From: Arthrobotrys musiformis
Taxonomy: Eukaryota > Ascomycota > Orbiliomycetes > Orbiliales > Orbiliaceae
Assembly: GCA_036971715.1 (NCBI GenBank)
Contig: JAVHJL010000001.1
Coordinates: 1,488,001-1,552,000 of the forward strand
Reading direction: 5' to 3'
Length of the DNA: 64,000 nucleotides
The first letter of the stretch is position 1, and each line of letters begins with the position of its first letter. The translations under genes and the position numbers were made by a program. Positions 36,732 to 45,451 of the stretch are shown here, in pieces. The notes beneath the pieces were generated by a model. It was not told where the DNA came from. It saw only the letters and a list, made by a program, of their open reading frames with translations, and searched no databases.

Positions 36732-36801
36732 GGTCACGTCCGGTATCGAACCGGCTTCCCTACACTAGCAGTAGGGCGCGCACCGCCTGCACCTCAAGAC
36801 C
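36732..36801 (-). tRNA. tRNA-like sequence or tRNA pseudogene, loop centre CTA
   Basis: On the minus strand a 70-nt cloverleaf can be drawn. The acceptor halves GGTCTTG and CGTGACC pair at six of seven positions. A D arm GTGC/GCGC, an anticodon arm CCTAC-TGCTAGT-GTAGG and a T arm with loop TTCGATA follow. The T-loop part fits a good B box (GGTTCGATACC). The loop centre reads CTA, and the universal U33 is replaced by G, so a normal decoding function is doubtful. A run of five A on the plus strand about 25 bases further (36703-36707) is a possible Pol III terminator. Confidence 0.45.
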
Positions 36802-36890
36802 TATGTTTTTGAAAGCCCGGAATGGCGGTTTGGATGGGGGGTATAAAGGAGTTATAGCTGTATCCCGGTCGTTTTTCTAGATACCTAATC

Positions 36891-36920
36891 TACCTACCTC
36901 TAAGTACTAAGAGGTAGGTA
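36891..36920. repeat. Perfect 11-bp inverted repeat (hairpin)
   Basis: TACCTACCTCT and AGAGGTAGGTA pair perfectly around the 8-base loop AAGTACTA. It lies between the two tRNA-like elements and has no T run next to it, so it is not a simple terminator. Confidence 0.7.
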
Positions 36921-37240
36921 AATGCCTGCCTGTGGTAGATCTGAACGGCGTGTGTAACATGCCAAAAATCCGACAATTTCAACGCAAAAGGATCTAGTAT
37001 GACAATGGGAGGTTTTTATGCAGGCGGGGATCTAATCGACTATAGCTATAGTTTTGACAGAATTAACATTGACAATGTCCCTTGATTTGTTCTTACTACT
37101 TAAGTACTTTTATAGATACATACTATACCTCTCGGTCACGCTTTCAAAATGATTGACTGAATGGGGGACATCAAGGGGGAGGGCTGACCAAAAAGGACAA
37201 GGCCAGGGCAAAACTGGCAAAAAAAGGAGCAAAAGAATAT

Positions 37241-37340
37241 GCTCCCATACGGATTTGAACCGTAGACCTCGACATTACCCGAATACATCAGGAATGTATA
37301 AGATACTAGTGTCGCGCTCTACCAACTGAGCTATAGGAGC
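37241..37340 (-). tRNA. tRNA-Thr(AGT) with an intron of about 28 nt
   Basis: The minus strand folds into a complete cloverleaf: acceptor GCTCCTA/TATGGGAGC side, D arm GCTC-AGTTGGTA-GAGC, anticodon stem CGACA/TGTCG and T arm ACGGTTCAAATCCGT. The loop is CTAGTAA once an intron of about 28 nt after position 37 is removed, giving anticodon AGT (threonine). The same CACTAGTAATGTG core is known from yeast tRNA-Thr(AGT). A run of seven A at 37220-37226 is the Pol III terminator on the minus strand. Confidence 0.93.
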
Positions 37341-37713
37341 TTGTTTAGGCCTGACCCGATTGCGCATTATAAACGCAACTAGAATCCTCTGCGCCGCCGA
37401 CATGAGGAAGAAGCATCATCAACAACGCAACAACACATCCAACATGCCACGTTTTGGGTCGGAACGTAGGGCTGTCATCCCGCGTCGCTTTATGGTAACT
37501 GCTCATACTCCGTCCCAGCGTACTTTGGACGGCATTTCGGCTCTTCGACCTCCACTCCACCATCGCCATCGCCATCGCCCACCTCCATCCTTAAATTCAT
37601 AGATTCCAGCTACATCAGCTCTGTCTACTGACGAACCAATCGACTAACCAAAACACCCTCCCTTTAGCGTTCGGTTATAGAGCTATACAATACACAAACT
37701 CTCGCCCCCCACC

Positions 37714-38564
37714 ATGGCCGCCGTTCCTCTCGAAGAATGGTTCTACGATATCCCAGTGTGCACCCGCATCTGGGCATCAGCAGCTGTCGCCACAGCTCTC
37801 GCCTGCCAATGTCACCTCGTCTCTCCCTTCCAACTCTTCTTCTCCCTCCCAGCCGTACTCTCAAAACGTCAGTACTGGCGGTTGATCACTACTTTCCTCT
37901 ACTTTGGTCCCCTGAGCGTAGACTTTATATTCCACATGTTCTTCTTGGCGCGGTATAGTCGCATGCTGGAGGAGACGTATTTTAGAGGGAAGACGGCGGA
38001 TTTTGCGTGGTTGCTGTTGTACAGCTGTACTTGCTTGTTGGTGAGTTCTTTTATTCTTTTACTCATCCTTTTTCCAATGATATAGAAGGGAAAGGAGTGC
38101 TGATGGGAAACCAAATATCAGTTTTGTTCTGCGACATTCGTCCAAATGCCATTCCTTGGCTCTCCGCTCGCTTTCTCGATCGTATATATCTGGGCACGAA
38201 GGAATCCGTCGATCAAGCTTAGCTTTCTAGGTCTATTCGTATTCAATGCGCCGTACCTTCCATTTGTCCTGCTGGGGTTCAGCTTGTTGATCAACGGGAA
38301 CATGCCCAAGGATGATGCATTAGGTATTGTCATCGGACATAGTACGTATAATACTCTGACCTGGGAAGCTCGATGTTGCTTAAATTTACGGAGCTATGCT
38401 AATTATTGGTGTCAACTTTAGTCTACTTCTTCTTCATGGATATTTACCCAACTGTTCGAAACGGATCTCGACCTTTGGACCCACCCGAGATCTGGAGAAG
38501 ACTATTTGAACCACGAACCGAAGCTGCACGACCACAGATCCAGCACGAACAACCTGTGCACTAA
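37714..38564 (+). CDS. Derlin (Der1-like ER-associated degradation protein)
   Basis: Derlins are rhomboid-like pseudoproteases of the ER membrane that help retrotranslocate misfolded proteins. Three exons (37714-38040, 38122-38341, 38422-38564) give 229 aa. Typical parts are FYDIPVCTRIWASA, KRQYWRLITTFLYFGPLSVDFIFHMFFLARYSRMLEE (the WR motif is there), MPFLGSPLAFSIVYIWARRNP, FLGLFVFNAPYLPFVLLGFS and GHIYFFFMDIYP, the last spanning intron 2. The C-terminus is short (PQIQHEQPVH), so it lacks the long SHP-box tail of Dfm1-type members. The active-site Ser/His of true rhomboids is absent as usual. A tRNA-Thr gene lies about 370 bases upstream on the other strand. Confidence 0.95.
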
Positions 38565-39142
38565 ACCTCCCACCATTTCTCCCTTCTTTCCGAGAAATTA
38601 CCCTTTTATTACCAAAATTATGGGCAGAAAAACCATGCTCCAACTCAGTCACCCCTTCTGCCAAATTATAGACGAGCTTTAGAAGGCCAGAAGGGTGAGG
38701 AATCTTTTACCATACCCGTTTTGTGGTTATATGATTATATAATCATACGAAAAATAGGGATCTTTCTTTCTTTCGTTTCTTTTTTCGGGTTTTCTTCTTC
38801 AGCGTTATCATTCACCGGTGTTCAGTGGTCGTCCTTTAACCCCCCCCTTCTTTCCCTTACCGCCTTTCCCATTTCCTCGTTTTGTAAGATATTCTCATGT
38901 AAACATATCAGGGCGCATTGTCTGGGATCTGGCGACGAGTCAAACCCGGGATGGCATCCCGTCCCTACCCAATGGATAGTTCAGTCATAAGATTCGAATT
39001 CAACGAATAAAGCGCATGAAATTCTACAAAAAAGTCTATAAAAATGATAAAATACACGTTCCCCAAGCGCCATGCTAAATGGTCCACCAAATAATATATA
39101 TGTTGTCATATATACCGGAAGAATAATCTTACACTACTTACT
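38565..39142. other. Convergent 3' flanks of derlin and PXB/DUF3818 genes
   Basis: About 580 bases between two convergent genes, with T-rich stretches and no credible ORF or RNA gene. Confidence 0.5.
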
Positions 39143-41532
39143 CTACTCCTCGTTAGCTTCGAAAAAGGAATCGCTATCGTCGTCGTCATCGTCGTCATCA
39201 TTGTCGTTTCTTTGTTCAAGGTACTCCTTATTCGCAAGCACCTCTTTAAACCGCGGCAACAGCAATTCTACAGTTTTGCTCACATCCGGCATCTCCACGA
39301 TCTCCTTCACCCCATCTCCATTCACGATCTCACCAAGTCCCGCAACTATCTTCCCCGCACCACCCCTCCTCTCACCATCTAACCCTACCCCGCTGGCAGC
39401 TCTAACACTCGTATCCTTCCCGTGTCTGATCTTCCCGCCTGTAGCTTCAGCGGGAGTAATCTCTGTGGAATCCAATAATTCCTGCCACTTGAACAAAAAG
39501 TTACCAGGCCCCTTCTTCATCGGCTTCTTCGGCTCGCCGCTACCGTTCAATGAAACGATAGATTCCATCCTCCTCTTCGTCTTCTGATTCAGCTTTTGGA
39601 GGTATTCCTCATACTCGTCCATCTGCTCCAACACAACTTTTTTATCATCCTCGTTCAGCTCGTTGACGAGTTTATTCAGCGTAGCCGTGAAACCCCCCGC
39701 ACCTTCACCCGTAACACCTTCAGGCCTTCGAAACTGCCTAGCCGCATATTTCGCATATTCTAACCATAAATCTTTCGCCATATCACCCTTTTTACAGAAT
39801 TGGTGGAGGAAGACGTGGCAGCTCTTTTGGTGTCTTTCGAATAATCTTACAAAGTCTTCCACGCCTGGTGGTTTCTTCGTTCCGTTTTCGTCCGTGGTTG
39901 TTGGTGTTGAAGATGAGGTTGGGGATATTTTGGCGGTTTTGATCATATCGTTTACGAAGCGTTCGAAGTCGGCGACGGTGCCGCTGAGGTCGACTGCATT
40001 GTGGATATCCCGGAGGATGGGCTCGTATATTTGTACAATATCGCGGACGGCGGCGGTAAGTACGTCTGGGTTTGATTTACACAAAACGAGGATCAGATGT
40101 TCTCTATCACGGATCGAGAGTTGGATGGAGAAATACTCGAGGAGGAGTTTGTGCTGGTCTGCTGTGAGGTCCAGGGAAGGTGAGGAAGGTGCTAGTGAGA
40201 TTATTGCGTGAACTATGGAGGTGGATGAAGCTTTACTGATCACGCGGTAGTCTTCTTGGTCATCGCGTGGGAGCTTTGTGTAGGCGAGGATGGCGGCGAG
40301 GTGCTGTTTTGAAGGACAGTCTTTGGTTTTTTCGAGTTTTGTGACTCGGGATTCGAGTTCTTTGATTTCCCAGGATAGAACGGTGTATATGATACTGAAT
40401 AGCTTGTTAGGGCCATCGAATTCCAAGTTTGAGGGAAAGGAATCGGAACGTACGTCTGGAATAGATTCATGCCCTCGTCTGCTCCGCTACTCCAACCGAT
40501 CCAATTTGTGAGAGTTCCAATACTCATCTTTGCCAGCACCAGGCGGGTCATGCCGCTAATCATAGTCGCCGCATTTCCAACCCTCAAGGTTTGTCGAACG
40601 ATCCGGTAGGGAATCAGCTTATTCGTCCTCTCGACCAACGACAGCAGAGTCTGCCCCTTCGGCGAGGTGACTAACACATAATGTGCCAAAGACGCTAAAC
40701 TTGTAATCATCAAGAACTACGGATTAGCTTTTGGAATATCCCCGACTTTCTTTCTTGTGCAATTCTTAAAAAAAACGTACTTGACGACAATATGCTGGTG
40801 CGCCGCAATAACCAAATCACTGTGAGCCTGCAAATCATCACTCTGCGCCGTCTTCTCGAATAACTCATCCAACAGATCCCCATACACAACCTGTCTCATG
40901 AACTCCCTCCAGGCGTCCACCAAATCCTGCTGATGGCGAACATCATACACCCGATCCGGATCCGGTTTTATCTCCCGTCCGGGCATACCGCCTAGTACCC
41001 CTCGGGCAGGGTATTCTATCAAAGCCGAGATAGCGGTAGCCAACGTCTTCCTGATGCCCATGGAACCCTTATCGTACGATTCCGACAGATTCGCCTTGGC
41101 GAGGTCATCGATGAGCGGCTGGACGCGTTTCGTCCAGAAATCCTGCGAGATATCCCTCAGACCCGGGATGGGTACCACGAACGTCGAGAAGAGGAGCTGG
41201 AGCAGCGGGGATTTCGATACGATTTTTGTTTCTTTCGGCTCGCATTGTTTCCCTTTATCTTGTTTTCGATCGGTGGCATTGCTATCGTCGCCGTTGTCGC
41301 CGTCGCCGCCGTCTTTGGAATTGTCAGTACGGCCATTTTTATTAAGATTTATATTACTATTATTCTTTTTAATATTACTATTACTGGGTGGATCGGGTTG
41401 GAAAGGTGGACCGTATGAAGTGATTATTCCAGGAGTCTTGAACAGCTCGATTTCAGCTGTGTAGGTCTCGCGATGGGTGAGGACGTCAAGGAGGGCGTGG
41501 GACTGGGCGGGAGTGAGGGATATAGGAGACAT
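39143..41532 (-). CDS. PXB/DUF3818 domain protein (YPR097W/Lec1-related), PX domain not seen
   Basis: Three exons (40777-41532, 40454-40716, 39143-40394, read on minus) give 756 aa. The N-terminus (TPAQSHALLDVLTHRETYTAEIELFKTPGIITSYGPPF) is the PX-associated PXB domain, interrupted by an Asn/Asp-rich insertion. The middle (VGNAATMISGMTRLVLAKMSIGTLTNWIGW then DEGMNLFQTI) is the start of the fungal DUF3818 domain, which continues to about residue 560. Yeast YPR097W with this architecture is linked to sterol and lipid handling at membrane contacts. No PX domain with its RRYSDF-like and proline-rich motifs can be found between the two. The tail is acidic (DNDDDDDDDDSDSF), encoded by GTC triplets. 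The first intron needs a weak GTTTTT donor to keep frame, so that junction is uncertain. Confidence 0.82.
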
Positions 41533-41640
41533 CGTGAGGTCTATTATCGGGGGAGGGAGAGGGAGGACGGGATTGAGGACGGAGGGGGTGAGGAGAAGGA
41601 GAGTAGGTGGTAGTGGGAGTGGTCATGATGAAAGAAGGAG

Positions 41641-41673
41641 ATGGGATGGGATGGGATGGGATGGGATGGGATG
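41641..41673 (+). repeat. (ATGGG)6 tandem repeat, G-quadruplex-prone
   Basis: Six copies of ATGGG in a row followed by ATG. Six GGG runs with two-base AT loops match a strict G-quadruplex pattern. It lies 110-140 bases upstream of the minus-strand PXB/DUF3818 start codon, on the non-template side of that gene reversed (CCCAT on the coding strand). Confidence 0.85.
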
Positions 41674-42124
41674 AAAGGTGGGAACGAGCGAAGGAGGAAG
41701 GACTTGCCATTCCCACCAACGTCATATGCAACGCAGCTCTTATAACGCCAACTAACACGCATCATCCTTTCATCACTGTCTCTTTACATATATCTCTATC
41801 ATAGAATGTATATAAAATACGATGCAGGGCATACGGTAAGTCTACGATTCGATGGATATCGTATATCTGGACAAATCAAGCTAACGACAGGGTGTATAGA
41901 TATCAGAAGGACCATGTTCCAACCGGGATGTCTCGAAGCTTGATTGCTTAGCTAGCTTCGGCATTGCATTGCTTATGCATTTCCAGCCGCATGCACGAAT
42001 GAGTCCATACCAGGCTAATCCTTCCTCCGCGAAAGCCAAAAACGAAAAGGATAAAAAGAGAGAGCTGGACATAACAGCAATAAAAAGGAGGACCAAAAAG
42101 AAATCAATTTGATCAGAAGTAAAG

Positions 42125-42211
42125 GGCCACAGTCGGATTTGAACCGACATTTCTCCTCAAAATTTGAATGTAAATCTAAATGGAGTGTGCTAGTCATTAC
42201 ACTATGCGACC
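42125..42211 (-). tRNA. tRNA-like unit 1 of 3, isotype unclear
   Basis: Minus strand, 87 nt. Acceptor GGTCGCA/TGTGGCC pairs fully with wobble pairs. D arm GTGT-AATGACTA-GCAC and T arm GTCGG-TTCAAAT-CCGAC are intact, giving clear A and B boxes. The anticodon stem CTCC/GGAG encloses 25 nt instead of the usual 9, so an intron is likely if this is a gene. If the intron sits after position 37, the anticodon would read TAG, but this is not shared by the other two units. Plus-strand A runs at 42082-42086 and 42095-42099 are Pol III terminators. Confidence 0.6.
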
Positions 42212-42338
42212 TGTCTTGCAACATATGGTTCTGCATTCCATACCCATTATATCTTTGACATTGATACTAACGGGAACACCAAAACTCCAGGGAAAAGGGA
42301 GGGAAAAGACCATTTGATCTAAAGAAAGAAAAAGAAAG

Positions 42339-42422
42339 GGCCACAGTCGGATTTGAACCGACATCTCTCCTCAAAACGAATTTCGGTATAATGGAATGTG
42401 CTAGTCGTTGCACTATGCAGCC
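42339..42422 (-). tRNA. tRNA-like unit 2 of 3, isotype unclear
   Basis: Minus strand, 84 nt. Acceptor GGCTGCA/TGTGGCC, D arm GTGC-AACGACTA-GCAC and T arm identical to unit 1. The anticodon stem TTCC/GGAG encloses about 22 nt whose middle differs from units 1 and 3. A run of five A around 42330 is a possible Pol III terminator for this strand. Confidence 0.6.
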
Positions 42423-42558
42423 TGTCTCTTGCAGCACCGGCTCTCTACAACAATGCCCATTATATTCTCGATCTTGAAACTGACTCAAAAGGGAGCTAGA
42501 AAGCTAGCTACAGAGGGCGGGGAAAGCAAAAAATAGATCTATTCAATTGGAAGCAGAG

Positions 42559-42636
42559 GGCCATAGTCGGATTTGAACCGACATTTCTCCTCATAAATCA
42601 GTTGATGGAATGTGCTAGTCATTACACTATACGGCC
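42559..42636 (-). tRNA. tRNA-like unit 3 of 3, isotype unclear
   Basis: Minus strand, 78 nt. Acceptor GGCCGTA/TATGGCC pairs fully; the TA/TA pairs here replace CA/TG in units 1 and 2, a compensatory change. D and T arms match the other units. The anticodon stem TTCC/GGAG encloses about 16 nt, the shortest of the three. A run of six A at 42528-42533 is a Pol III terminator on this strand. Confidence 0.62.
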
Positions 42637-43145
42637 TGTCTTTTGCAACATCCAATTTACTCTCGCAATGCCCATTTTATACTCAACATTGACAACTGAC
42701 ACTGACATCAACGTTAGCCTTGATATTGACGGAATGTTTTACTGAACGAAATAGCTCCGTCGGGCAAGGTAGCCTAGAACGGATGAGGACCTTAACTACC
42801 GCCGCCTCGGGCAGCTTAAGTTCCGTGGATCCCCTACCAAAAAACAAAAAAAAACCTTGACAGGTTCCCGTCTCCTTACATCAACAAAAACCATGACATC
42901 AAGGCTAATTGGTTGGCCCGAGCTTAGGAGATGCCTCGGCTCGTCCGCTTTTGTCGAAAATCCATGCATGCAGTGTCTTGCTGTCGCCAAAAATTCTGAT
43001 AAGGATGTGAAGAACTATATAAGCAATTTCTCCTTTGCTTCTGAAGTCCTTGCTTCCCATATCTGGGCATATAATATTTTTTTAGCATCTGATTTGAATA
43101 TTTTATATACATATATATTCGAGTAGTTATATATAATTTCTAACC

Positions 43146-44572
43146 ATGTTCGCCGCTTCGCAAACATACTATCACCACCCCTCTCCCGTCCTCCTCAAAC
43201 CCAAGGATTCCGATGTCTCCGAATCTCTAGTATCAGTGTGTAAATCTGCGATCCCACCGTACTACCCACACCCCCTCCTCCTAAACGGACATCTACAAAC
43301 ATGTGCCATCCTATTCGCCTCCGACCATGTCCCAATCCACTACAAACGACATCTACTAAAATCCGAAACTCCAAATGATCCGGGAACATTCAGTATCGAC
43401 ATTGTAGTCCCCGCGGCTGAAGGAGAAGGAGGAGCAGGCTCAAAACACCGATCGAGTTCACCAAAGGGCTTATCGGAAAGTGACCCGGATTATTTCCCCC
43501 CACGCACGACTTTTTTCACGGAGGATGAATTCGAAGCGTGGAAATCGGACGATGAGACGAATCCGTTGGTTATAGCGCTTCACGGCCTCAGCGGCGGATC
43601 GCACGAGACGTATGTGCGGTTAACGCTCGAACCGCTCGTTCGACCCAAAAAGGATGGAGGATTGGGGTTCGATGCTTTGGTTGTGAATGCGAGAGGATGC
43701 GGGTGGACGAAATTGACGGGTAATGGCTCCCTTTATCCCCGATTTCAATCAGATATTTAATATGATACAATATGTGTCCTACAGAGGATCTCGAACTAAT
43801 ACCGGAATATAGATAATAAGATGTTTAACGCAATGTTCACCAGAGATATCAAACATGTCGTCAACCTCATGCGTCGAAAGTTCCCAAAACGCCCGCTGAT
43901 GGCAGTCGGGTTCTCCCTCGGCGCAAATATCCTCGCAAGTCCGTCATCCCCTCCACACCTCCAAGACAAACGTATCCCTTACTAACTAAATCTCCAGACT
44001 ACCTTGGCCAGGCTGGCAGTTCCACCCCACTGCATGCTGCGGTTCTCCTCTCCTCCCCGCACAACATGGACGTCTGCGCCAAAATCATGTTCATGACCTT
44101 CACCGGCCGCCTCTACTCCAAATTCATGGCCGGAAACCTCAAAAAACTATTCGAACGAAACTTCGACATGCTCTCCAAAAACCCAGCCATCGACATCGAA
44201 GGTGCCCGTAAAGCGACTTATCTCTACGACTGGGATTCCGCAGTTACCGCACCGGTGTTCGGTTTTAGAACCGGGGGAGAATATTATCGCGCATCGAGTT
44301 CGGTAGATAAATTGATCGATATTAAGGTTCCGACTTTGATTATAAACGCCGAAGAAGATCCGATTTCGCTGCAAAACGCATTCCCGAGGCAGGAGGCGGA
44401 GGCGAATCCGTATATCTGCTTCGTAACAACGGGATATGGTGGACACCTGGGATGGTTCGAATGGGGGATGCAAAGGTGGTTCCCCAAGCCGATTATGGGT
44501 TTCTTGGAGAGAATGGCTGAGTTGGAGGTCGTAGAAAAGGAAGGAGAATTTGTAGATGTCGGTAGAACGTAG
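43146..44572 (+). CDS. Alpha/beta hydrolase, Eht1/Eeb1/YheT-like esterase family
   Basis: Three exons (43146-43719, 43813-43938, 43998-44572) give 424 aa. The family includes yeast Eht1, Eeb1 and YMR210W, acyltransferase/esterases that act on medium-chain acyl esters or monoacylglycerol. Landmarks: PLLLNGHLQT near the start, LVIALHGLSGGSHETYVR (oxyanion region), NARGCGWTKL, the nucleophile elbow GFSLG with Ser226, the acid Asp354 in NAEEDPIS and His383 in YGGHLGWFEW. The catalytic triad is therefore complete. A loop rich in Gly and Ser (about residues 95-115) is a local insertion. The start fits the family's beginning; the introns are canonical, with CTAAC before the second acceptor. The substrate cannot be told from sequence. 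Confidence 0.93.
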
Positions 44573-44760
44573 GTAGGCGTAGATTCTGACCTCTTTTTTC
44601 GCATATATTTTGTATAAATGGTATAAATGGAGTCATCATGGGTATGCTTTTTTGTATGATAGATGGTAAAAGAAAAAACTCTGCTTTCGATAAAAACCGG
44701 ACTCGAGAACTCCAATAACGCCAGTCGCTGCTTTGTTGTTAAAAAAACTCTCGAATTTCT

Positions 44761-45451
44761 TTAAGCAAAGGATACGCTCTTCCTCTTTCCGGCGGACTTT
44801 GTCGGCTTCTCGTCTTCGTCGTCGTCATTCGCAGTGTTTCCGCCCTTTCGATTTCTCTTCTTCTTTAACGAGTCCTTCACGCCCTCCTATTACACCCATA
44901 AGCCATTAGCAAACCGATTCCAACCATCAAACACCCGGCAGTATTCAAAAACCTACCAACTTAGCCTCCTTATCCTTCTCCCTCCTCTCCTGTTCCTTCC
45001 GTTTCTGCTCTCTTATAACCTCCAATCGTCGATTCTTCTCAACTTTACCCTGAATAACTCCATCAACACTGTTATTCACCAACTCCAAGATATCCATCAT
45101 GGTCTCTTTATCCTCCACAAACACCTTCCCCTTCTTCTTCCCACGTGGCTTCGTAACACCGGCGGGGACGATGCCATTGAGAGTTGGAAGTTTGAGTTGG
45201 GCATCCGTGTAGCGGTCCTTCAGCGGTTTCTTATGAGGTTTACGGATTCTTGAAGAGGCCGCGGATTTTGCGGTAGTAGTCGATGGGGTGGTCGTAGGTT
45301 TCTTGTGACGTTTGGAGGAGGTGAGTTTTCCCGGTGTGAAGGGTTTGGGATCTGTGGTCGATGATGAGGATGAGTTCAGTTTTCGCTTTTTGGAGGATGA
45401 GAGGGAGTTCTTTGGTGCTGATGCAGCGCGGGGACGTTTTACGGGCGCCAT
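44761..45451 (-). CDS. loc1: Loc1 ribosome biogenesis / mRNA localisation protein
   Basis: Two exons (44957-45451 and 44761-44886) give 206 aa. Loc1 is a nucleolar RNA-binding protein needed for 60S assembly and, in yeast, ASH1 mRNA localisation. The N-terminal half is basic and Ser/Thr-rich (SSSKKRKLNSSSSST). The conserved core is KVFVEDKETMMDILELVN, followed by the charged helix EKNRRLEVIREQKRKEQERREK. The second exon gives the acidic run NDDDEDE and the typical end KRKSVSFA. The intron is GTAGGT...AATAG. Convergent with the hydrolase gene, with about 190 bases between stops. Confidence 0.92.

Larger units (their letters stand above)
35626..37713. other. Intergenic with tRNA genes and repeats
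   Basis: About 2.1 kb. It holds an A20-G17 homopolymer tract, a 42-nt direct duplication, a tRNA-like sequence, a perfect 11-bp hairpin and an intron-containing tRNA-Thr, each listed separately. No protein gene is supported. The right end is the derlin promoter. Confidence 0.6.
41533..43145. other. Intergenic with a G4 repeat and three tRNA-like units
   Basis: About 1.6 kb. The left part is the promoter of the PXB/DUF3818 gene and holds an (ATGGG)6 repeat. The middle holds the three tRNA-like units, listed separately. The right part is AT-rich and leads to the hydrolase gene. Small frames on both strands overlap these elements and are not coding. Confidence 0.6.
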
